A stretch of 40,694 nucleotides of DNA from Fuerstiella sp. (lineage in GTDB: Bacteria; Planctomycetota; Planctomycetia; Planctomycetales; Planctomycetaceae): positions 1 through 40,694 of the forward strand of contig JABABI010000045.1 in assembly GCA_014238335.1 (NCBI GenBank), written 5' to 3'. Under the pieces are notes generated by a model. The model saw nothing but the letters and a program-made list of their open reading frames with translations, had not been told where the DNA came from and ran no database searches. The stretch's first letter is position 1, and each line of letters begins with the position of its first letter. Below are positions 1 through 6,967 of this stretch, in pieces. Made by a program: the position numbers and the translations under genes.

Positions 1-36
1 ATTCGCGTTGGCGATACTGTTCTGCCAGGAATATCA

Positions 37-552
37 ATGACTGATGAGTCTCCATGCGAACCGGTTTCCGATGTTGGACTTCCGTGGCGGGCAGAGCAGT
101 GGCAGAAGCACACACATTTGCTCCTGAATTCCTATGAAAAATGGGTGGGGCGACCGCTGATCTCACGTCTCGCGTTAGAGGCTGATGCCCGGGAACTGTT
201 TCTGAGCCCTTTTGTTGTCGTCGCGCACGGCACTGAAGAAGACCCTCTGCTGAACTATGGCAATCAGGCAGCACTGGAACTTTGGGAAATGTCGCTAAGC
301 GAGTTGCTGGGGACGCCGTCCCGCAAGACCGCCGAATCGGTACATCGCGACGAACGAGCGGAATTGCTCCGTCGAACGAAGGAGTTCGGCTTCATTGACG
401 ACTACTCAGGAGTTCGTGTTTCGTCATCGGGCCGCCGTTTCAAAATCCACAAAGCAACCGTGTGGAACGTGGTGGATGCTGATGACACGTACGTCGGTCA
501 GGGTGCCGCATTCAAAGCGTGGGAAACTCTGCCCGACAGCGTAATACGCTGA
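37..552 (+). CDS. MEKHLA (PAS-like) domain protein
   Basis: A soluble 171-residue protein. The central part (about residues 55-165) has the pattern of the MEKHLA domain, a PAS-related fold: a segment around 'FVVVAHGTEEDPLLNYGN', then 'ALELWEMS' and 'PSRKTAESVHRDERAELL', ending in the 'VWNVVD..D.YVGQGAAF' strand pair. Such domains probably bind a small ligand or sense redox or light, but no ligand is known to me for stand-alone bacterial members. The ATG follows an AGGAA Shine-Dalgarno-like site at about 27-31. There is no signal peptide and no output domain, so it would act through a partner. The stop codon lies inside the small palindrome that opens the dispersed repeat at 536-630. It converges on the STAS gene at 636-1097. 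Family assignment is fairly secure; function is unknown. Confidence 0.75.
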   Translation: MTDESPCEPVSDVGLPWRAEQWQKHTHLLLNSYEKWVGRPLISRLALEADARELFLSPFVVVAHGTEEDPLLNYGNQAALELWEMSLSELLGTPSRKTAESVHRDERAELLRRTKEFGFIDDYSGVRVSSSGRRFKIHKATVWNVVDADDTYVGQGAAFKAWETLPDSVIR

Positions 553-630
553 TTCATAGCCGCGAAGAACGCTTGCTGGCCTGCTATATGTGCTTCGCAC
601 GATCCCCAACGAGCCACGTGTTTGCGAAAT
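536..630 (+). repeat. Dispersed intergenic repeat, copy 1
   Basis: One of three related copies in the window; the others are on the minus strand at 23804-23897 and 28481-28567. The unit opens with a short palindrome (cagcgta-a-tacgctg, 537-551). It continues with a 'ttcatagccgcgaa' segment, a 'ggcctgctatatgtgcttc' core and a 'gagccacgtgtttgcg' tail. The palindrome overlaps the stop of the MEKHLA gene, and the copy fills almost the whole gap before the converging STAS gene. It encodes no plausible protein. Found by eye; exact ends are approximate. Confidence 0.6.
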
Positions 631-635
631 CAGAA

Positions 636-1097
636 CTAGCTACCAGCAGGCTGAGCATTCAACTCGACGGTATCCGGCGTCTTTCCCGGGTCGACATCAG
701 TGGTGAACTCCTGTTTATGATATTCGACCTGCTGCCCGGGCGTGTGGTGTCTGACTGCTTCGTCGTTCAGAAAGAACGTTCCGGCATTCTGCGATCGGAA
801 AAACATTCTGAACCACAGCATCTGCTCGACATTGGGTTGAGGTGAATGGAGTTGTATGTCGATGCCGTTTTCATACCACTCGTACAGCATTCCGAAGAAG
901 CCACTAGGGATATACTTCACTGTTTTCAGATCAACAGCAATGGAATGATACCGCTCGCGTTCAATCAGGTCCGTCAGCACTTCTCTCAGAAGTGCCAGAT
1001 CGGCACCGTCCCAGATCTCGATGTTGTCGAGGGCAACGATTGCCAGTTGACCATCAGTGATGAGATTCAGCCGTTGTCGTTTCTTTCGGTTCATCAT
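636..1097 (-). CDS. STAS-domain protein (anti-sigma-factor antagonist-like)
   Basis: A cytoplasmic 153-residue protein. Residues about 10-110 match a STAS fold: a basic N-terminus, 'LAIVALDNIEIWDGADLALL', a strand 'HSIAVDLKTVKYIPSGFFGML' and a final helix 'VEQMLWFRMFF'. Ser65 in 'PSGFFG' sits where SpoIIAA/RsbV proteins carry the serine phosphorylated by a partner kinase, but the local sequence differs from the canonical 'SSxxLG', so regulation by phosphorylation is uncertain. The C-terminal 40 residues are polar and probably disordered. No kinase or sigma factor lies next to it. The closest possible partner is the HATPase protein at 6249-6701, which already has its own STAS gene. Two ATGs in a row (1097 and 1094) are possible starts. 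Confidence 0.7.
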   Translation of the reverse strand: MMNRKKRQRLNLITDGQLAIVALDNIEIWDGADLALLREVLTDLIERERYHSIAVDLKTVKYIPSGFFGMLYEWYENGIDIQLHSPQPNVEQMLWFRMFFRSQNAGTFFLNDEAVRHHTPGQQVEYHKQEFTTDVDPGKTPDTVELNAQPAGS

Positions 1098-2542
1098 TCC
1101 ATCCGATTAGGGTGCTCGTTGCGTCGCTGCTTCGAGGGGATCTTTCAACTTTGCAAAGAGTGAACCGAAACACGACGAATTCCGCTGCGGTTTTCCAACA
1201 GTCCAATAACCCCTTATTGTCCCGCGAGTTAAGTCACATCTGCGGTTCACCCCCTCCATCATGGGGTGCGACAGATGTCGCTGAATCTGAGCAATTCGAA
1301 ACAAAATGTTGCCAAAATCAAACACGTGTGGCACCCAATGTATACATGCAAGTTGGTCGCGACGACAACTCAGCACCGCGTGCATCCGCGGCAACCCGAC
1401 ATTTCCGCCTGCTGACACGTCCCAATCAGGCTCAAAATGGCAAGTTACGGCTGGGCCAGGCTGGATTCCGCAGGTCGGAACGAAATCGAGCTCGCCAGCA
1501 TGCCAACGAATGCCACGTACATTCAGCCTGAAAACGGGGGACTTCCACCCACAGCAAATGCATCGAACCAGTATTCCGAAAGGATTGTCAGTTTCAGGCA
1601 CAGGCCGCGAAACGACAGAGATCTGCTGGTCTGAGAGTCGGGCAGATGCGGCTGGCGATGGGACCGGGTTCAAAAGCACGTCAAGACGAATGGATCTGGT
1701 CGATGAACCACGCGAAAGACTTCAGCAAGTCGTCACTGCCATCGAAGTCGTTGGGGCCGCTGATTTGTCCGGCTGCGTTCTGGTTGGTCCCGGCCAAACT
1801 CGTCAATGTCATGCCTATTCAATGTGGAATCTGCATTGGTGTCGGACGTTTCGTTCAGATACCAGACAGCTTAGTGATCTGCTTTTCACACGTTGACAGC
1901 GTTCTGGCCATCGGCAGCAACAGCGTTGCCGTATTACATGTGAAAGAACTCAGTGTTGGATGATCCTTCGATCTGCTGCAATTTAACCCCGACACACAAG
2001 GTGCCGGCTTTGTTCCATTCTTAGGTTTCATGCGCCAATACGATCCCGCCGCCGTCCACGAACTGCAGAGTCTGGCCGTAGTCGATTCGCATAGCGTCCA
2101 ACGCAATCAACCTCGCACCATGCGGTCAAATACTCCGGGCAACTATCCATCCAACGATACGTTCGTCAGAGCACACACAACCGGAACACGCCTGTGGTGA
2201 CCAGCGTTTACCGACTCAAACGCCCTTCGTCCAGGGAAGACTCACTCCAGGGCCGTGACACGGCGTCCGGGCCTGTGAATCTGCGGACGACAGGTGATTG
2301 CGGCCATCCTTAGTGGAAAATCATGCATTCCGGCGAAAGGCGCCAGCACGCAGAGTAGGCGTTTTACACTTATGACGAGGAACAGCGCTGGCTGCAGGGA
2401 TTCACAGGATTCGAAGCAGATCGACCGCCGTGCCAATTCCGTTTTTGTTTCGCTGGCATCTCCGGCACACCCGGCCACTTTGACACAGCGTCAGACGAAT
2501 ATCGCTGGGGCCTTCCTTCCTCACAATCCGTACATCAGGACA
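1098..2542. other. Gene-poor stretch of 1.4 kb, possible decayed gene
   Basis: No open frame here looks like a real protein; the longer ones are compositionally odd and overlap each other on both strands. On the minus strand a few short pieces look protein-like but are split by stops and frame changes. One is a 43-residue frame at 1681-1812 containing 'GPNDFDGSDDLLKSFAWF'. Another ends at 2021 and contains 'DYGQTLQFVDGGGIVLAH'. They could be remnants of one secreted protein, but I cannot name the family. No tRNA, terminator or repeat was recognised. This may also be the promoter-distal flank of pyrH. Confidence 0.35.
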
Positions 2543-3295
2543 TCAGGACTGCTTCCCTTCCGCAGACACTTTTGTCCCCAGAGCTTCGCCGGCAATCACA
2601 CGTCCAATATTTCCAACTCGTTTGTAGTTGAACACAATGATTGGCAGCTTCTGTTCCATGCAGTGGTGGAAGGCCTGGGCGTCCATCACCTGCAGGTTTT
2701 GTTCAAGCACTTCGCGGTACGAAATCTCGGTATAACGAATTGCGTGTGGGTTCCTGAATGGATCGTCGGAATACACTCCGTCCACCTTGGTCCCTTTCAG
2801 GACGATCTCGGCATCAATTTCGCGAGCCCGTAAAGCGGCCGCCGTATCGGTTGTCACGAACGGGCTGCCGGTACCGGCAGCAAGAATCACGACTCGACCT
2901 TTTTCAAGATGCCGGATACAGCGGCGTCGAATGAACGGTTCCGCTACTCCTTCCATTCGGATTGCACTTTGAATTCGAGTCGGTACCCCCACGCTCTCCA
3001 GTGCGTCCTGCAGTGCCAGTGCGTTCATCACCGTCGCCAGCATGCCCATATAATGGGCGGTCGACGGAATGATGGTGTCACTGGCTTCCGAAAACTGCTT
3101 GCCGCGCAAAATATTGCCACCACCACAGACGATGGCAAGCTCTACTCCGGCATCAACCACCTCCTTAATCTGCTGAGTAATACTGGACAGCTCAGTCATT
3201 GAAATACCGGACTCTCCTTCGCGGCAGAAGCTTTCGCCGCTGAGCTTCAGCAGAACACGTTTGTAGGCCGGTACGATCTTGCTTTCGGACATCAT
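2543..3295 (-). CDS. pyrH: UMP kinase
   Basis: Phosphorylates UMP to UDP with ATP in cytoplasmic de novo pyrimidine synthesis. At 250 residues it is the usual length for bacterial PyrH, an amino-acid-kinase-fold hexamer. Visible motifs are the N-terminal 'VLLKLSGESF', 'AIVCGGGNILRG', the 'DTIIPSTAHYMGMLATVMN' segment (family form D..GMLAT.MN), 'RVVILAAGTGSPFVTTDTAA' for nucleotide binding, and 'KGTKVDGVYSDDP'. The frame also offers a GTG at 3298 and a second ATG at 3292. The ATG at 3295 is chosen because it lies a suitable distance from a GAGG box. It is the last gene of rpsB-tsf-pyrH, 22 bases after tsf, a gene order conserved across bacteria. Confidence 0.96.
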   Translation of the reverse strand: MMSESKIVPAYKRVLLKLSGESFCREGESGISMTELSSITQQIKEVVDAGVELAIVCGGGNILRGKQFSEASDTIIPSTAHYMGMLATVMNALALQDALESVGVPTRIQSAIRMEGVAEPFIRRRCIRHLEKGRVVILAAGTGSPFVTTDTAAALRAREIDAEIVLKGTKVDGVYSDDPFRNPHAIRYTEISYREVLEQNLQVMDAQAFHHCMEQKLPIIVFNYKRVGNIGRVIAGEALGTKVSAEGKQS

Positions 3296-3317
3296 CACGC
3301 CTCAGTATGGATTGGAA

Positions 3318-4154
3318 CTACGCGCCGCCAACCTGCCAACGGCAAAAGGCGACGGCCTCTAGGCCCGCATCGGACAGGGCCTTTTCGACAGACTTACTGT
3401 CGTCTTTCGCGAAGGCCTGAGCCAGCAGTACACCCTGTTCAACGTAGTAATTCTTCATACGACCATCAACGATTTTGTCAATGATGCTTTCCGGCTTGCC
3501 TGTCGCCTTCGCTTCATCACTCAGACGATCGCGTTCTTCCTGAACAGCCGATGCGTCCAGTCCCTCAGGAGTGCAGACAGTGGGTTGCAGGGCGGCCACA
3601 TGCATGGCGACGTCACGCAGAATCTCAGGATTCTTCGTTTCACCTTTTCCCTGAAACATCACACCGGTTTTATAATCATGATGAATGTATCCACCGACTG
3701 GGCCGGTCAGCCGAGCTACACGATTGACGACGGTCTTCTCGCGAATCCTGTTCACGAAATCTTCGTACATCGTCTGCAGAGAACTCTCAGAGCCCTCCGG
3801 CGTCTGTCTCATCAATTCGTCGGGAGAATCCGCCCCTGGCCCATTCAGCAACTGATCAACCAGTGCCCTCCCGAGAGCTTCCAGCGCCTCGCCGGTGGCA
3901 ACGGGAGGTGATTCGCACTGAATTTCCACCATAGCGGCTTCGGAACCGTCGTCTTTGGCCGCGTAGAAAATCCGTCCTTCTTCCGTCGCATTATCCGCTC
4001 GCTTGTCTTCGATCTTCTTAAACTGTTCCTTAAGAATATCGATTGCCTTATCGGCGTCACCTTCCGCCGCGACGAGCGCTTTTTTGCACTCCATCATGGG
4101 CAGGTCTGTTCGATCTCGTAAAGCTTTGACAGCAGCTGCAGTGATGTCTGCCAT
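3318..4154 (-). CDS. tsf: Translation elongation factor Ts
   Basis: Nucleotide exchange factor that releases GDP from EF-Tu. At 278 residues it has the size of bacterial EF-Ts. The N-terminal UBA-like domain has the family signature 'VKALRDRTDLPMMECKKAL'. It is followed by 'GDADKAIDILKE' and the core dimerisation repeats, including 'VARLTGPVGGYIHHDYKTGVM' and 'DVAMHVAALQPTV'. The frame stays open 138 bases further upstream, but the ATG at 4154 is the correct start: it gives the conserved 'MADITAAAVKALR' N-terminus and has an AGGAG box at 4164-4168. Second gene of rpsB-tsf-pyrH. A strong hairpin lies in the leader between rpsB and this gene. Confidence 0.96.
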   Translation of the reverse strand: MADITAAAVKALRDRTDLPMMECKKALVAAEGDADKAIDILKEQFKKIEDKRADNATEEGRIFYAAKDDGSEAAMVEIQCESPPVATGEALEALGRALVDQLLNGPGADSPDELMRQTPEGSESSLQTMYEDFVNRIREKTVVNRVARLTGPVGGYIHHDYKTGVMFQGKGETKNPEILRDVAMHVAALQPTVCTPEGLDASAVQEERDRLSDEAKATGKPESIIDKIVDGRMKNYYVEQGVLLAQAFAKDDSKSVEKALSDAGLEAVAFCRWQVGGA

Positions 4155-4163
4155 TTTATGAGT

Positions 4164-4168
4164 CTCCT
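4164..4168 (-). promoter_or_regulatory. Ribosome binding site of tsf
   Basis: Minus-strand AGGAG, nine bases before the ATG at 4154. It decides the tsf start over the longer open frame that begins at 4292. Confidence 0.7.
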
Positions 4169-4340
4169 GAAATGTTTTGACCACCGTCAGACAGACGGTC
4201 GCGTTAAGTTCCCCTAGGACAAACTCAACGATGGGTGAGTGGGAAAACTTCCATGTTTGAAATGGGTGAGTTATGGGTCGGAACAGGGACACCGACTAAA
4301 GATATCTGGTTCCCGGTGCCACGTCGATGCTGCACAAACG

Positions 4341-4365
4341 GCCCGGCGCGCTCGGCGCGCCGGGC
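4341..4365 (-). terminator. Perfect GC-rich hairpin between rpsB and tsf
   Basis: An 11-base perfect stem (gcccggcgcgc / gcgcgccgggc) around a three-base loop, 26 bases past the rpsB stop in the 236-base rpsB-tsf gap. On the minus strand it is followed only by a short TTT, so full Rho-independent termination is uncertain. It may attenuate read-through or stabilise the rpsB transcript, setting S2 and EF-Ts levels apart. Confidence 0.5.
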
Positions 4366-4390
4366 GACGGTTGTGGTCTTCAAATTATCC

Positions 4391-5137
4391 CTAACCGATG
4401 GAAGGGACCGGCTTCGGTTCTGCTGACGGATCAACCTTCTTAGGCTCATTCGGTCGCAAAGACTTACCCTGCTTGATGGCGTCACAAAGGTGTTGAGCAA
4501 TCAGACGAATCGAACGCAGACTGTCGTCGTTACCGGGAATCGGCAGGTCAACAATATCCGGATCGGAATCCGTGTCGATCAATGCTACAACTTTGATGCC
4601 CAGCAGATGAGCTTCATGAACGGCATTCTTTTCTTTGTTGGGATCAACCACAACCAGGCATTCCGGCAGTCGATTCATGTCCCGAATGCCGTTCAGGTTG
4701 CGGTAAATTTTGCGGTATTCACGCAGCAGTGTGGACTGCATTTTCTTGCTGTACGTTGCCAGCTCGCCTGAATCGCGCAGAGCCTCAAGTTCTTCAAGTC
4801 GCTTCAGCCGACTACGGACCGTTCGGAAATTGGTCAGCGTGCCTCCCAGCCAGCGTTCGGTACAGAAGGGCATGTTGCAATCTGCAGCCAGTTCTTCCAG
4901 TGAAGCAGCGGCCTGGCGCTTAGTGCCGACAAACAGAATCAAGCTACCCTGCGCCGCTACTCGCATCAGGTATTTTTTTGCGCGAATCAGACCACGAATC
5001 GTTTCCTTGATATCGATAATGTGGATCTGGTTTCGGCGACCGTAAATGTACGGTCGCATTTTCGGATTCCAGCGACTGGAACGGTGTCCGTAATGCACAC
5101 CGGCTTCCAGAATCTCTTTCACGACAATCTCAGCCAT
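4391..5137 (-). CDS. rpsB: 30S ribosomal protein S2
   Basis: Structural protein of the small ribosomal subunit that helps bind S1 and the mRNA. At 249 residues it is a normal bacterial S2. Signatures are 'LLEAGVHYGH'-type ('LEAGVHYGHRSSRWNPKM'), 'YIYGRRNQIHIIDI', 'ILFVGTKRQA', 'ERWLGGTLTNFRTV', 'LPECLVVVDPNKEKNAVHEA' and 'IPGNDDSLRSIRLI'. The frame is open 54 bases further upstream, but the ATG at 5137 gives the family N-terminus and has an AGGAG box at 5145-5149. First gene of the rpsB-tsf-pyrH operon; its promoter must lie in the gap upstream. Confidence 0.97.
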   Translation of the reverse strand: MAEIVVKEILEAGVHYGHRSSRWNPKMRPYIYGRRNQIHIIDIKETIRGLIRAKKYLMRVAAQGSLILFVGTKRQAAASLEELAADCNMPFCTERWLGGTLTNFRTVRSRLKRLEELEALRDSGELATYSKKMQSTLLREYRKIYRNLNGIRDMNRLPECLVVVDPNKEKNAVHEAHLLGIKVVALIDTDSDPDIVDLPIPGNDDSLRSIRLIAQHLCDAIKQGKSLRPNEPKKVDPSAEPKPVPSIG

Positions 5138-5144
5138 AGCCGAT

Positions 5145-5149
5145 CTCCT
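5145..5149 (-). promoter_or_regulatory. Ribosome binding site of rpsB
   Basis: Minus-strand AGGAG, seven bases before the ATG at 5137. It supports that start rather than the upstream in-frame codon at 5191. Confidence 0.7.
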
Positions 5150-5796
5150 GTGTCTTGCGAAGGTCCCGGTCAAAGGATACCCGCGTCTCAAACACTGTGG
5201 TCAACAGCATTCGAACAGAACAATTGTGTGATTGTTGAAGGTCGAGTTGCGTTCTCCAACAAACATCACACCACCATTAAATCGGGGGTGGCTACTCCCG
5301 GCGCGACAAAACTATCTGCCACGACTTGACTTGAAGCGGAGCAGGTTATCGGCGGCAGCCCATCCCGTCAAACAGTGTTTTCATGTATCTTTTTTCGTTT
5401 CTTGTCTTTTGCGGCGCGGCAGGTTTCGAATTTGCGTGTATTTGCTCCAGCAGTCGACGGTCTGCACGTTGTTCGCGGACGCAGCAGCTGAGGCTAAAAC
5501 TGCCGTGTGTCGTTCCCGTCGAGTTGTGGGGCGGTGATCTGTCTCAGGATCGGTTTGCTCCTTTCCGAGTATTTGGTATTCCCTTCGGGACTATTGGCGA
5601 AGGACGTTTGTACACCGTCAGATGGGTTGACAGGTGCATGGGATGGGGTAATGATCTGGCTGGAAATGGGTTGTTGCGGTCGCCAGACGACTCAACAGCC
5701 CATTTGTCGGTATACCGATTATGTAAGGTGACGATTTTCGCTGCAGACCTGTGTGTCAGGGCAGCAGTCCGTACAGCCATTGATTGAGGTTGTTGA
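5150..5796. other. Divergent intergenic region between rpsB and the STAS gene
   Basis: About 650 bases with no convincing gene. The one long plus-strand frame (5383-5787) has an odd Cys/Arg-rich composition and no recognisable domain, so I leave it out. The region must carry the rpsB promoter (minus strand, not identifiable by eye) and the promoter of the STAS/HATPase pair (candidate at 5627-5655). Confidence 0.5.
5627..5655 (+). promoter_or_regulatory. Candidate sigma-70-type promoter for the STAS/HATPase pair
   Basis: A perfect TTGACA at 5627-5632, then 17 bases, then AATGAT at 5650-5655, which matches TATAAT at four of six positions. It would give a leader of about 135 bases before the ATG at 5797. 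Sequence match only. Confidence 0.35.
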
Positions 5797-6147
5797 ATGT
5801 CAGAACAACGAATTGACATCGAAGAAGTGGGATCCGTCACTGTGGCGAGGTTTCTTGACAAGAAGATTCTCGATGAGGCCAACATCGACAAGATCGGACA
5901 GGAACTGTTCGGGCTTGTCGAACAGGACGGTCGAACTCAGATTGTACTGGACTTTTCCCTCGTGGAGTATCTGTCAAGTGCGGCACTGGGTAAGCTGATT
6001 ACCATGCATAAGAAAGTCACCGCAGCCGGCGGAAAATGTGCACTGTGTAATATTCAGAAGGACATCATGGATGTGTTTAAGATCACGCAACTGCACAAAG
6101 TGCTGACCCTGTGCGGTGATCTGGATGACGCTCTGTCCAAGTTCTGA
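5797..6147 (+). CDS. STAS-domain anti-sigma-factor antagonist (SpoIIAA/RsbV type)
   Basis: A 116-residue single STAS domain, the normal size for SpoIIAA/RsbV proteins. Key features are an N-terminal 'VGSVTVARFLDKKILDEANI', the strand 'RTQIVLDFSLVEYLSSAALGKL' carrying the phosphorylatable serine pair Ser60/Ser61, and a C-terminal 'DVFKITQLHKVLTLCGDLDDAL'. In partner-switching systems the unphosphorylated protein sequesters its kinase so that the kinase releases a sigma factor or other target. The stop shares its last base with an ATG in the frame of the next gene, a HATPase anti-sigma kinase, so the two are probably co-transcribed and may be translationally coupled. No sigma factor or PP2C phosphatase is adjacent. 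Confidence 0.88.
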   Translation: MSEQRIDIEEVGSVTVARFLDKKILDEANIDKIGQELFGLVEQDGRTQIVLDFSLVEYLSSAALGKLITMHKKVTAAGGKCALCNIQKDIMDVFKITQLHKVLTLCGDLDDALSKF

Positions 6148-6248
6148 TGACCGAATACGTTGCTGCTTTCTCCGTTGGTGTGTCGTTCAATTGCACAACA
6201 ACGGTTGTCCCCCGGTGCTCTTCCTTTCTGTCCGTGTTCCTGTCTCAC

Positions 6249-6701
6249 ATGAGCTTTTATATGCCCGCAGCGTCTCAGCTCAACGTGCAAATACCGAGTG
6301 ATACCACGGAGGGATTGGCCGTTCAGGAACAGATCATTGCGCTGATGGAAAAACACGAATACAGTATGCGAGACATTTTCGCGATGCGTCTCTCGCTGGA
6401 AGAGGGAATCACCAATGCCATCAAGCACGGCAACGGCAATGACCTGAAAAAGAATGTTACCGTTTATGCGGACGTCAGCGACGAAAAACTGCGAGTCGAG
6501 GTCAGAGATGAAGGTGAAGGTTTTGTTCCGGAAGCAGTTCCTGACCCCACGGCTGATGATTTCATCGACAGGGCCTGCGGGCGAGGCCTGATGTTGATGA
6601 GAGCGTACCTGAATTTCGTTGAGTACAGCGAGGGCGGGACTAAGCTCACGATGGAACGTGAACGAAACTCCGAGCTTCCAATTATCGACGATGATGACTA
6701 A
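6249..6701 (+). CDS. Anti-sigma regulatory serine kinase (RsbW/SpoIIAB-like HATPase)
   Basis: A cytoplasmic ATP-binding protein of the HATPase_c_2 group that would phosphorylate a STAS partner and bind its target. From the ATG at 6249 it is 150 residues. The N box is 'LSLEEGITNAIKHGN' (Glu52, Asn56), the G1 box 'DEGEGF' (87-92) and the G2 box 'GRGLMLM' (111-117). The tail is acidic. The frame is open back to an ATG at 6147 that overlaps the STAS stop, which would suit translational coupling. The extra 34 residues are hydrophobic and Cys-rich and unlike the family, so I prefer 6249 (or 6261). Neither start has a clear ribosome binding site. The partner is almost certainly the STAS protein just upstream. 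Confidence 0.85.
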   Translation: MSFYMPAASQLNVQIPSDTTEGLAVQEQIIALMEKHEYSMRDIFAMRLSLEEGITNAIKHGNGNDLKKNVTVYADVSDEKLRVEVRDEGEGFVPEAVPDPTADDFIDRACGRGLMLMRAYLNFVEYSEGGTKLTMERERNSELPIIDDDD

Positions 6702-6967
6702 CCGCTCGTCACACTGCTCCGTCTGATGTTGGCCAGGCGTGCGCCGGGACGCTGATTCGCCAGTCAATTTGTCGTCCTGCCCATTCGGATGGAACCGCCA
6801 AAGCGTGCAAATTACATTCGCACGGACGCGGGGGTGTCCGATATTCGCTGTAACTCAAACTAACTGGCGAATGGTCGCAGGATCGTTTCCTCCGCCTGTT
6901 TCCGGGAAAATTGGCGAGCTCTATAGCCCCGCCTCATTTTCATTGTCTTTCTCGTTGGACATTCACT

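Noticed and set aside
1107..1679. 190-residue minus-strand frame
   Set aside because: No recognisable motif, overlaps several frames of similar length on the other strand, and lacks a ribosome binding site.
5383..5787. 134-residue plus-strand frame upstream of the STAS gene
   Set aside because: Cys/Arg-rich, no domain, overlaps other open frames and a promoter candidate; looks like chance.
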